From NCBI RefSeq assembly GCF_024054555.1, contig NZ_JAMXLY010000039.1:1-34134 (forward strand): 34,134 nucleotides of DNA. Reading direction: 5' to 3'. This DNA comes from Segatella cerevisiae (GTDB lineage Bacteria; Bacteroidota; Bacteroidia; Bacteroidales; Bacteroidaceae). The translations under genes and the position numbers were made by a program. Every line of letters begins with the position of its first letter. Within the stretch, counting starts at the first letter, position 1. The notes beneath the pieces were generated by a model. It ran no database searches. It was not told the origin of the DNA and worked only from the letters and a program-made list of their open reading frames with translations. Shown here piece after piece: positions 16,915 through 24,235 of the stretch.

Positions 16915-16922
16915 TATCTTTG
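16915..16922 (+). promoter_or_regulatory. Promoter -7 element directly ahead of the kinase start
   Basis: TATCTTTG ends only four bases before the ATG at 16927, so a transcript from it would start at or next to the start codon. No good -33 element is seen at the expected distance, which fits an activated promoter using the nearby repeats. Confidence 0.5.
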
Positions 16923-16926
16923 CCTC

Positions 16927-18291
16927 ATGAAACTCAAATACATTATAGCCATCGTCATCGTTCTTCTGACGACTGTTTTCGGTTATCAGAGTTACTGGTT
17001 GATCCATCTTTACCATACTCAAAAGGCGGAATTCAACCAACGGATGGCGGATGCCATAGAATATAGTGATTTTCAGGAACTGATCAGCAGAGGGGAATAT
17101 GTGAAATATAATCTCAACGCAACTACAACTGTTAAGGTCAATATCAATAACACCCCCAAACCTCACAAGGGAAAAACGAGTTATGCCTACGCTCTCAATC
17201 CGGCTTCTCTGAAAGATCCCAGCAAGACATTCTACAATTTGATTCGCGGCAAACTTCATTCGGTTCTCGATCCCATGAGGCAGAACAACATCAAACGATT
17301 CTACCAGTTGCTCTCTAAAAAACTGTCCAGATACGGAACTGAGATACCTATGAGAATAGAACTGCGATCTGGCAAGGGCCGTCTCATTGCTGCATACAGC
17401 AAAGACCGCTTCAAACCTAAAGCTTCCGATACACATTTCGACTATCATTTCGGAGATAGCCAAGGTTCTTTCTACCGCATCATCACGCCTTCCGTGACAA
17501 AAGTTATCATTGAAGAAATGTCAGGAATCCTGACAGCATCCTTGCTTATCTTCTTCCTTCTCGCTTTTGTTTTCGTGTATCTGATTCACACAGTGAGAAA
17601 TCTCAGAACACTGGATGAAATGAAAAGTGATTTCACTAATAATATGACCCACGAACTTAAAACTCCGATAGCTGTAGCATACGCAGCCAACGACGCTCTG
17701 CTCAATTTTGATATGACCAGAGACAAGACGAAAGTTGAAAAGTACCTCTCTATCAGTCTCCAGCAACTGAGACAACTGAGCGGGCTCGTGGAGCAAATCC
17801 TGTCCATGAGCATGGAACGCCGTAAAAACATGAAGCTCAATATCGAAGATATCAATGTCCTCTCTTTGATCCGGCCCTTGATTGCAGAGCACAAACTGAA
17901 ATCCGACAAACCCGTAGAAATCTCTTGCAGGATTCCTGAAGACTTGATTATCAGGGCTGACCGCAATCACTTCGCCCACATCATGAGCAACTTGCTGGAT
18001 AACGCCATCAAATATTCTACCGGCAAAGCTGATATTGCAATTGCGGCACATCAAGAGAAAACCTTTACCGAGATCAGCGTTGCCGATCACGGCATCGGCA
18101 TCGCATCAGATCAACTGAAATACATATTCGATAAATTCTATCGTGTCCCTCATGGCAACTTACATGAGGTTAGAGGCTACGGACTCGGACTATACTACGT
18201 CAAGAACATGATGAGCAGGCTTCATGGTACGGTAGATGTGGAAAGTGAATTAGGGAAAGGAACAACTTTTAGATTGAGATTTTATGACTAA
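16927..18291 (+). CDS. Sensor histidine kinase
   Basis: A 454-aa inner-membrane kinase. It has membrane helix 1 at about 5-25, a periplasmic sensor region of about 170 residues with no recognisable domain, and membrane helix 2 at about 201-222. The HisKA box follows with H242 in MTHELKTP, then the ATPase N-box (N355, D358, N359 in NLLDNAIKYS) and the glycine-rich boxes DHGIGI (D387) and GYGLGLYYV, and GKGTTFRLRF. All residues for autophosphorylation are present. It overlaps the response regulator by 8 bases, and the divergent receptor gene suggests its signal concerns uptake of that receptor's ligand. Confidence 0.93.
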   Translation: MKLKYIIAIVIVLLTTVFGYQSYWLIHLYHTQKAEFNQRMADAIEYSDFQELISRGEYVKYNLNATTTVKVNINNTPKPHKGKTSYAYALNPASLKDPSKTFYNLIRGKLHSVLDPMRQNNIKRFYQLLSKKLSRYGTEIPMRIELRSGKGRLIAAYSKDRFKPKASDTHFDYHFGDSQGSFYRIITPSVTKVIIEEMSGILTASLLIFFLLAFVFVYLIHTVRNLRTLDEMKSDFTNNMTHELKTPIAVAYAANDALLNFDMTRDKTKVEKYLSISLQQLRQLSGLVEQILSMSMERRKNMKLNIEDINVLSLIRPLIAEHKLKSDKPVEISCRIPEDLIIRADRNHFAHIMSNLLDNAIKYSTGKADIAIAAHQEKTFTEISVADHGIGIASDQLKYIFDKFYRVPHGNLHEVRGYGLGLYYVKNMMSRLHGTVDVESELGKGTTFRLRFYD

Positions 18292-18988
18292 AATACGTGT
18301 ACTTCTCGTGGAAGATGAACAAACGCTCGCCATGATTATCAAAGATACATTGGATGCCCAAGGTTTTGACATCACGACTGCCTCTGACGGTGTAGAAGGA
18401 CTTAAAAAATTCTCTGAATTCAAACCTGACGTATTGGTGGCTGATATCATGATGCCGGAAATGGATGGTTTCGAAATGGTGCGCAGGATCAGACAGAACG
18501 ACCTCCTGACACCGGTTCTTTTCCTGACGGCACGCTCTGCCGTCAATGATGTCGTAAAAGGGTTCGAACTGGGAGCCAATGATTATCTGAAGAAACCTTT
18601 CGGCATACAGGAGTTGATTGTCCGGATAAAGGCTCTGGCTCATCAGGCTACACTCTACCAGTCATCCCAACAACCTAAGAGGCAACAACTGCTGGAAATC
18701 GGAAAATATAACCTGAACACAACGACACAACACTTGTCTTTTGCCGGGTTGACAGAAGAACTCTCCTATCGCGAGTCTGAGATCCTCCGGATGCTGGCTG
18801 TCAACCGGGATCACGTTGTCGAGACAAAAACTATTCTCCTAAAACTCTGGGGTAATGACAGTTTCTTCAACTCCCGTAGCCTTCAGGTTTTCATCACCAA
18901 ATTGCGGCATAAACTCGCCCGTGATGAAAGTATCAAGATCATTAATGTAAGAGGTATCGGCTACAAACTCATTACGGAAGAGCTTTGA
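18284..18988 (+). CDS. Response regulator, OmpR/PhoB family
   Basis: A 234-aa DNA-binding regulator. The receiver domain (about 4-118) has the acidic pair E10-D11, phospho-acceptor D54 in LVADIMMP, T82 and K104 in YLKKPFG. A winged-helix output domain (about 135-230) follows with LSYRESEILRMLAVN, RSLQVFITKLRHKL and INVRGIGYKLI. Translation is probably coupled to the kinase gene (8-base overlap). The 22-bp-period direct repeats at 16851-16885 are its likely binding sites, a guess from position and geometry. It resembles RprY-type regulators, but I cannot assign it to a named pair. Confidence 0.94.
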   Translation: MTKIRVLLVEDEQTLAMIIKDTLDAQGFDITTASDGVEGLKKFSEFKPDVLVADIMMPEMDGFEMVRRIRQNDLLTPVLFLTARSAVNDVVKGFELGANDYLKKPFGIQELIVRIKALAHQATLYQSSQQPKRQQLLEIGKYNLNTTTQHLSFAGLTEELSYRESEILRMLAVNRDHVVETKTILLKLWGNDSFFNSRSLQVFITKLRHKLARDESIKIINVRGIGYKLITEEL

Positions 18989-19009
18989 TTTTTCTCTATT
19001 CTCCATGAC

Positions 19010-19038
19010 TTGCTGCCCGCTACTATGACGTGCAGCAA
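19010..19038 (+). terminator. Weak hairpin after the two-component pair
   Basis: TTGCTGC (19010-19016) pairs with GCAGCAA (19032-19038) around a 15-base loop. T-rich but interrupted sequence follows. It may end the kinase/regulator transcript. Confidence 0.4.
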
Positions 19039-19105
19039 ACCTGCATATCTTATTTTCTTTACTCCAAAAAAATTATTCTTGGCATTGTGTGTCATATAAT
19101 TTTTA

Positions 19106-19113
19106 TATATTTG
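19106..19113 (+). promoter_or_regulatory. Promoter -7 element of the Abi gene
   Basis: TATATTTG fits TAnnTTTG and ends 19 bases before the ATG. ATTG at 19084-19087, 18 bases upstream, is a partial -33. Confidence 0.6.
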
Positions 19114-19132
19114 TGAGTAGAACTATATACTA

Positions 19133-20023
19133 ATGGAAAACAAGAAGCAGGCAACAACAGTTGAGGATCAACTGGAAAAACTAAAATCCCGTGGCATGGT
19201 GATTGAAGATGAAAAGAAGGCGAAAGAGAACTTACTTGATATCGGATATTATCGATTGGGATTCTATTGGTTTCCCTTTGAGAAAACCTATCCAAGAAAA
19301 TATAATCGTACACACGAATATAAGGAGGGTACGAAATTCGATTATGCCATTAAACTCTATTACTTTGATTTCGACCTTAGAAATCTTCTGTTAAGATATA
19401 TCAGCAGAATTGAGATTAATTTTCGTACCACTCTGATCTATAAAGTTTCTAACAAATACGCCTCCGATCCTTTCTGGTATCTCAATTCTAAAGTCGTAGA
19501 CAAGTCTTTCATTAAAAGTTCTCTTTTCCAGGATGCCCTCAAAGAAGCCAATAAAATGCCAAACATTAAGACTGATTTGAAAAATCATAAAAGGGACTAT
19601 GCACCAGCCTGGAAGCTTATAGAAAACCTCACCTTTGGTGTTGTACTCACGCTATACGATCATCTTAATGATGGTGAGCTCCGCCATACAATTTCTGTTA
19701 CCTATGGTATTCAATCTCCCAATCAATTCTCCAACTATCTTAATACGGTACGACGGTTAAGAAACTATTGTGCTCATGGCAAGGTGCTCTTTGATATGAA
19801 CTTGCCTGAAGCCATTAGTAATGGTCCACTTGGCAATTTAGGCAACAGGAAGACGATGCTCTTTGGCGCTTATATAGTTTTCAAATATCTCTTAGGTAAG
19901 GTTTCGGCTAACAGAGTAACAGAAATGAAAGCAAAGTTGCTAGAGGCCTTTGACAGAGTTCCATACCAAATAGTAAAAGACATTATCTTCGACAACACAG
20001 GGTTTAGAATTGAAGAAATCTAA
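19133..20023 (+). CDS. AbiF-like abortive infection protein (Abi_2 family, HEPN RNase)
   Basis: A 296-aa soluble protein of the Abi_2 (AbiD/AbiF) family. Seen: GYYRLGFYWFPF (39-50), FDFDLRNLLLRYISRIEINF (78-97), PAWKLIENLTFG (158-169) and RRLRNYCAHGKVL (207-219). In the last, R210-N-Y-C-A-H215 is the R-x4-H active-site motif of HEPN ribonucleases. In the known family these proteins stop phage growth by cutting RNA, and they are relatives of the HEPN domains of Cas13. The gene is visibly more AT-rich than its neighbours and sits alone between a two-component pair and a tRNA, which suggests acquired DNA. No protein antitoxin is encoded next to it. Instead a promoter, short RNA and terminator follow directly. 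Confidence 0.87.
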   Translation: MENKKQATTVEDQLEKLKSRGMVIEDEKKAKENLLDIGYYRLGFYWFPFEKTYPRKYNRTHEYKEGTKFDYAIKLYYFDFDLRNLLLRYISRIEINFRTTLIYKVSNKYASDPFWYLNSKVVDKSFIKSSLFQDALKEANKMPNIKTDLKNHKRDYAPAWKLIENLTFGVVLTLYDHLNDGELRHTISVTYGIQSPNQFSNYLNTVRRLRNYCAHGKVLFDMNLPEAISNGPLGNLGNRKTMLFGAYIVFKYLLGKVSANRVTEMKAKLLEAFDRVPYQIVKDIIFDNTGFRIEEI

Positions 20024-20057
20024 ATAAACATCAACTAAGAAGAAAAATGGTATAAAG

Positions 20058-20089
20058 TTTGCAGAAGGAAGTTTAAAGCATTAACTTTG
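20058..20089 (+). promoter_or_regulatory. Promoter of the small RNA downstream of the Abi gene
   Basis: TTTG (20058-20061), a 20-base spacer and TAACTTTG (20082-20089) fit the Bacteroidota promoter. It begins 35 bases after the Abi stop codon. AAAGTT and AACTTT around it form an inverted repeat, which could be an operator. Confidence 0.7.
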
Positions 20090-20094
20090 CAGAG

Positions 20095-20183
20095 GAATAT
20101 TCAGTGCACTTGCTAGCTATATGCTTTCATACTGCACTATAAAAGGAACTGACAAGGGTCTGTCTACACGGCAGACCTTTTTT
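20095..20183 (+). ncRNA. Candidate small structured RNA partnered with the Abi gene
   Basis: A transcript from the promoter at 20058-20089 would start near 20095 and end at the terminator at 20157-20183, about 90 nt. It contains no convincing reading frame. A 6-bp helix is possible between AGTGCA (20103-20108) and TGCACT (20133-20138), then an A-rich single strand and the terminator stem. AbiF-type HEPN toxins have been reported with an adjacent noncoding RNA that controls them, so the position fits. I did not compare it with any known RNA family, and it could be only the 3' UTR of the Abi message. Confidence 0.55.
20157..20183 (+). terminator. Intrinsic terminator of the small RNA / Abi gene
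   Basis: GGTCTGTC (20157-20164) pairs with GGCAGACC (20170-20177) over a 5-base loop TACAC, followed by six T. A textbook rho-independent terminator. Confidence 0.88.
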
Positions 20184-20525
20184 AGTGTAGGACTACTGAA
20201 CAAAAGAAACGCTCAAACAAGAATTGTTGTAACATGATAATACCATCACTACAAAGGAAACTGACTTTGTGGTGTTCCAGAGCCCTAGCCCTCACTCTAC
20301 TGACATTTTCAAAATGCCAATAAAAGTCAAGTGGGAAATCCCCAAGATTAATAACTGTACCCTTATTTCTTATTTGTAGTCATTGTACAAAGAATTAAAT
20401 CTACAACAACTAAAAATTTGTATGCAATTTCTTCCAAAAAGAATTTATTGTTGAAACCTACAACTTCTCCCCAAGTTATAAGAATATAGCTATCGGACGA
20501 CAAGGAAGTTATAAGTTATTTTTTG
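20184..20525. other. Gene-free stretch between the small RNA and the tRNA
   Basis: About 340 bases, AT-rich, with no open frame longer than about 21 codons and no clear repeat. The direct repeat AAGTTATAA (20472 and 20507 areas) just downstream of the tRNA is the only pattern I noticed. Confidence 0.5.
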
Positions 20526-20599
20526 TAGCGGGGGTGGGCCACGATCCCACGACCTCCGGATTATGAATCCGACGCTCTAACCAGCTGAGCTATCCCGCC
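20526..20599 (-). tRNA. tRNA-Met (anticodon CAT)
   Basis: A full cloverleaf can be drawn: acceptor GGCGGGA with CCCCGCT (six pairs counting a terminal G-T, A7 and C66 unpaired), D-arm GCTC...GAGC, anticodon stem TCGGA/TCCGG with loop TTCATAA, variable AGGTC, and T-stem GTGGG/CCCAC. CCA is not encoded. The anticodon stem lacks the three G-C pairs of an initiator, so elongator Met is favoured; a tRNA-Ile2 with modified C34 cannot be excluded. The T-loop reads ATCGTGG in place of TTCRANN. Confidence 0.93.
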
Positions 20600-20644
20600 A
20601 AACACACCTTTCATATCCCTATGAATGAATGGCTTTTGCGGGTG

Positions 20645-20675
20645 CAAAGGTAATACATTTTTTCAAATTCACAAA
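20645..20675 (-). promoter_or_regulatory. Promoter of the tRNA-Met gene
   Basis: On the minus strand TTTG (20675-20672), a 19-base spacer and TACCTTTG (20652-20645) match the consensus exactly. The predicted 5' leader is about 40 bases. Confidence 0.8.
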
Positions 20676-20890
20676 AAAATCATAAGAATTTTCACAGTCC
20701 CTCTCTAAAATAACGTGATGTCGACTAATTATTTTCAGAATACTCCCTTTAGCTATCAGTAAGTTTACTTCTATCAATGACAGGTTTTATTCAAAAAAGG
20801 ACAGTACTTCAGATAGAAATACGAAGAAGTGTGCCCGTATCAATAATATCCAAAAAAGAGGCCGACCGGACATTTATATTGGGGCAATTA

Positions 20891-20930
20891 GGAGAGTTAA
20901 ATACCCTCAGGATCAATTTCACCAACAGGT
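20891..20930 (+). repeat. Dispersed 40-base element, copy 1
   Basis: It starts GGAGAGTTAAATAC and aligns with copy 2 at 21997-22035 over 40 positions, with one indel and seven mismatches (about 80% identity). It contains an imperfect GGAG...CTC stem. Confidence 0.6.
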
Positions 20931-20957
20931 AATCACGGAAAAATCGAAAACAAATCC

Positions 20958-21007
20958 GTTCCCTCCCGTTCCCTTCTCATTCCCTATACGTTCCCTCTCC
21001 GTTCCCT
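20958..21007 (+). repeat. GTTCCCT boxes at 10-11 base spacing
   Basis: GTTCCCT (one copy ATTCCCT) starts at 20958, 20968, 20979, 20990 and 21001, so five boxes recur once per helical turn. Function unknown. Confidence 0.7.
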
Positions 21008-21048
21008 ATTTGGGCTTTTGGTTGACAAAACGGTTGTGGCAATCTGTT

Positions 21049-21232
21049 GACGTGCGTTATCAGGGTGTAAAGACGTACGTTATTAGGGGCTCATGTCGTA
21101 CGTCTTGACAGTGTAAGGACGTACGTAAACAGAGCCTCATAAAGCACGTGAACAGAACCTCATAAAACTCATCAATAAAACCTCATGGAACTCATCAACA
21201 GAACCTCATGGAACGGTGAACAGAATGTATAG
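21049..21232 (+). repeat. Degenerate 23-bp tandem repeat, eight units
   Basis: Units start at 21049, 21072, 21095, 21118, 21141, 21164, 21187 and 21210. The first four begin GACGTACGT or a close variant. Units 2 and 4-7 end in CTCAT, which therefore recurs at multiples of 23 bases. The sequence drifts gradually from a GACGTACGT type to a GGAACTCATCAACAG type, as in an old slipped-strand array. Confidence 0.78.
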
Positions 21233-21996
21233 TTGTACAGCAACACAATGAAAGGATAAGTGCCAACGACATGAATGGACGTACAGCTTCAAATGCAAAG
21301 ACGTGCACCGACAGAAACGAAAAATATCAAACTGTGGTAGATGAAAGTCAAATCATGTTCAATATCAGTGGAGGAATTGGCTAAATCCTTACCACTGCCA
21401 CGATAGCCGAGCAGAGCGTTTGTAGCAAAAGGCATGGAAGGAATCGACAAGACCGAGCAGCAGGTGGAAATGTCGAAAGAAGTCGTCGTGCTACCCGCTA
21501 ATAAATTCTGTTCCTATAAAGATTCTGTCTCTAATATATAATAAGGTGAAAAATAGTTCGAGTATGTGGATTGATTAAGATACAGAGCATACGACAATTA
21601 GTCATAAAATCGAGTGACAAATTTAAGAAGTATAACCATTTCTTAATCGAAAGATTGCTCCTAAGAAGTGATACACGACGGGAAATCGCATCCCTCCAAT
21701 GAAGCAAAAGGCCTGCCAAGCGACCGGCTTTATCACAGTTCATCTGACTATCCGCAGACGGAGTACAAGTTCCTTCTTTTGGTTATTGCGCCTCTCAGAT
21801 CATCTGCCATTACGGCTACACGGACAAGAACCGGGAAGGAAATAGAGGCTAACTTTTTATATTATAGGTCTATGATCAATTGATGGTTTTCCGTAATGAT
21901 ACAAATAAACTGCAGGACGGTTTTCCAGAATCAGTACAAGGGTTAGTGCTTATACTGTTTTACAGTATAGCTAGAATATGAATAAAAGACCGATCG

Positions 21997-22035
21997 GGAG
22001 AGTTAATACGCTCCTGATTAATTCCGCCAACTGGT
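21997..22035 (+). repeat. Dispersed 40-base element, copy 2
   Basis: Partner of the element at 20891. Here GGAG and CTCC form a clearer 4-bp stem around ten bases. Confidence 0.6.
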
Positions 22036-22100
22036 TTATTATAATATAAGGCGTCAAACAAAAAAAAACGTAAAAGGACCTGTTTCTGATAATTTTGTAT

Positions 22101-22108
22101 TACTTTTG
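22101..22108 (+). promoter_or_regulatory. Promoter -7 element ahead of lptG
   Basis: TACTTTTG fits TAnnTTTG. No good -33 at the standard distance. The leader to the ATG at 22220 would be about 105 bases. Confidence 0.5.
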
Positions 22109-22219
22109 CACATTGGTATGATCACCGTCCAACAGAAAGAATCACAAGCCATTTGAAATCCAAAATAAGCCGAAGGGTTTAATTGAGTGGACGAAACAGA
22201 TGATTCTACAAATTAGACT

Positions 22220-24133
22220 ATGCCTCGCATCAAGAAACTCGATATATTTATTGTCCGTCAGTTCGGAACCCTCTTTCTAGGGACTTTCTTCATCTGCCAA
22301 TTTGTGCTGATGATGCAGTTCTTATGGAGGTACATTGACGAACTCATCGGAAAAGGGTTGACCTTGGACGTCATGGCACAGTTCTTCGGATATATGGGCC
22401 TGATGCTTGTCCCTCAAGCTCTTCCCCTGGCCATTCTTCTGTCTTCCCTAATCACTTTCGGAAACTTGGGAGAGTCCTCAGAACTGACTGCCATCAGAGC
22501 ATCCGGCATTTCCCTGCTCCAGGCATTCAGAGGGTTGATCGTGGTTACTGTCGTCATCATGTTCGGCTCGCTGTACTTTCAGAATTACATCGGTCCCAAT
22601 GCCAACATGAAAATCATGCAGTTGCTGATTTCCATGAAACAGAAAAGTCCTGAACTGGAAATCCCCGAAGGCGTGTTCTATGACGGTATTCCCCAATGCA
22701 ATATTTACGTCCAGAAGAAAAACATCAAGACCGGCAAACTCTACGGTGTAATGATCTATCGAATGACAGACAGTTATGAGGATGCGGCCATCATTCTCGC
22801 CGATTCCGGCATGATCCAGTCTACTGCCGAGAAAAAACATCTGGTCCTGAGTCTCTGGAGCGGAGAATGGTTTGAGAACATGCAAGAATCAGAACTGCAG
22901 AACAGTGCAGCAGTCCCCTATCGCCGTGAGAGTTTTATTGCGAAAAAGATTATTCTGGATTTCAACGGCAATTTCAACATGGCTGACGCCTCCTCCCTCT
23001 CCAACAACGCACAGGCAAAGAGTCTCGCACAAATACACAACGATATTGATTCCCTCAATCACGTTTATGACAGCATCGGCCATTCCTACTACCGTGATGT
23101 CCAGGCGATGTACTATAGTGTCCCCAGACTCAACAAGCGCGACTCAACCTTGGCAGTCGAAAAAGCCCTATCCAAAAGCGTCAACATCGATAGCCTATAC
23201 AACAAACTGCCTCCCTCTCAGAAGCAAGGCGTGATCAACAATGCGATGAGCCGGGTCCAAAGCGACATGAATGATCTGGAATTCAAGAGCATGATCACTT
23301 CTGACGGTGACAAGATCATCCGTCTACATAAGATAGAGTCCATCAACAAATTCACGCTTGCCTTGACGTGTCTCATTTTCTTCTTTATCGGAGCGCCTTT
23401 GGGAGCAATTATCAGGAAGGGAGGACTCGGCGTGCCTGTCATAGTCTCCGTATTGGTATTTATCTTCTATTACATCTTGGATAATACAGGCTACCGTATG
23501 GCAAGGCAAGGGATTTGGTCGGTATGGTTCGGTAAATCACTAGCGCCGGCAATTCTTATTCCACTGGCAATATTCGTCACCTATAAGTCGAATAATGACT
23601 CCATTGTTTTCAATATGGACAGTTATATCGATTTCTTCAAGAAGTTACTGGGAATCAGGACCAAACGCGAAGTCGCCGGAAAGGAAGTCATCATACAGGA
23701 TCCGGACTATCACCGCGATGCCGAGGAATTGAACCAGATCAGCAAGCTGATCGTCGCCTATAGTGCGAAGCATCGCCTGCAACGTCTGCCTAACCCTGTC
23801 CAGATCTTCTTCGAGCGTCATTCAAACCATACCTTGGAGAAAGTCAACCAGCAACTTGAGGCGACTATCGAAGACTTGTCGAATACCAGAGATAATGTGA
23901 TTCTGACAGAACTGAACCGTTACCCGATATTGTCAATCAAAGCACTCTCCAGGCCATTCAAGCACACCTGGCTGAACGTCCTGACGGCTATTTGCATTCC
24001 CGTAGGAGTCGTCTTGTACTGCCGGATGTGGAGATTCCGCTTACGACTCATGTACGACCTGAAGACCATCATGTCGGTCAACAAGAACATAGAGAACCAA
24101 ATAGCCGTGATCGAGGCTCCCCATAACGACTGA
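22220..24133 (+). CDS. lptG: LptF/LptG-family lipopolysaccharide export permease
   Basis: A 637-aa inner-membrane protein of the YjgP/YjgQ family, which with LptB and LptC pulls LPS out of the inner membrane. The start IKKLDIFIVRQFGTLFLGTF is typical: three helices within about residues 12-120, a periplasmic beta-rich domain (about 130-370), then three more helices at about 375-465 with FFIGAPLGAIIRKGGLGVP. Escherichia LptG ends about there (about 360 aa); the extra length is in the periplasmic part and in a C-terminal extension of about 165 residues with one more possible helix (about 590-610). Long versions occur in other Bacteroidales. Whether it acts as LptF, LptG or both cannot be decided here. 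Confidence 0.88.
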   Translation: MPRIKKLDIFIVRQFGTLFLGTFFICQFVLMMQFLWRYIDELIGKGLTLDVMAQFFGYMGLMLVPQALPLAILLSSLITFGNLGESSELTAIRASGISLLQAFRGLIVVTVVIMFGSLYFQNYIGPNANMKIMQLLISMKQKSPELEIPEGVFYDGIPQCNIYVQKKNIKTGKLYGVMIYRMTDSYEDAAIILADSGMIQSTAEKKHLVLSLWSGEWFENMQESELQNSAAVPYRRESFIAKKIILDFNGNFNMADASSLSNNAQAKSLAQIHNDIDSLNHVYDSIGHSYYRDVQAMYYSVPRLNKRDSTLAVEKALSKSVNIDSLYNKLPPSQKQGVINNAMSRVQSDMNDLEFKSMITSDGDKIIRLHKIESINKFTLALTCLIFFFIGAPLGAIIRKGGLGVPVIVSVLVFIFYYILDNTGYRMARQGIWSVWFGKSLAPAILIPLAIFVTYKSNNDSIVFNMDSYIDFFKKLLGIRTKREVAGKEVIIQDPDYHRDAEELNQISKLIVAYSAKHRLQRLPNPVQIFFERHSNHTLEKVNQQLEATIEDLSNTRDNVILTELNRYPILSIKALSRPFKHTWLNVLTAICIPVGVVLYCRMWRFRLRLMYDLKTIMSVNKNIENQIAVIEAPHND

Positions 24134-24235
24134 AAGGGACCCGAAAATCCCTGAAGTGTTTTTACAGAGATATAGCATCTCAATCATTTTAATATATGAG
24201 GGGATACACCCCCATCCTAATTATTACTTTTCAAT

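Larger units (their letters stand above)
20676..22100. other. 1.4-kb gene-free, repeat-rich region
   Basis: No credible gene was found on either strand. It holds the GTTCCCT array (20958-21007), the 23-bp tandem repeat (21049-21232), two related 40-base elements (20891-20930 and 21997-22035), a 19-base palindromic hairpin (21951-21969, TATACTGT stem) and a fragment (21734-21753) repeated near 33513. A frame starting at 21341 and broken by TAG at 21404 continues to 21541 and might be a decayed gene. The region looks like decayed mobile DNA or a repeat reservoir. Confidence 0.6.

Noticed and set aside
20526..20599. tRNA-Met 3' end as attachment site of an island carrying the Abi gene
   Set aside because: I found no second copy of the tRNA 3' end and no integrase in the window.
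21531..21883. Overlapping frames of about 70 codons on both strands
   Set aside because: No family resemblance, low coding quality and they cross repeat fragments.
24134..24235. FMN riboswitch upstream of ribBA
   Set aside because: The gap is only 102 bases and lacks the conserved FMN-aptamer segments; just two small stems are visible.
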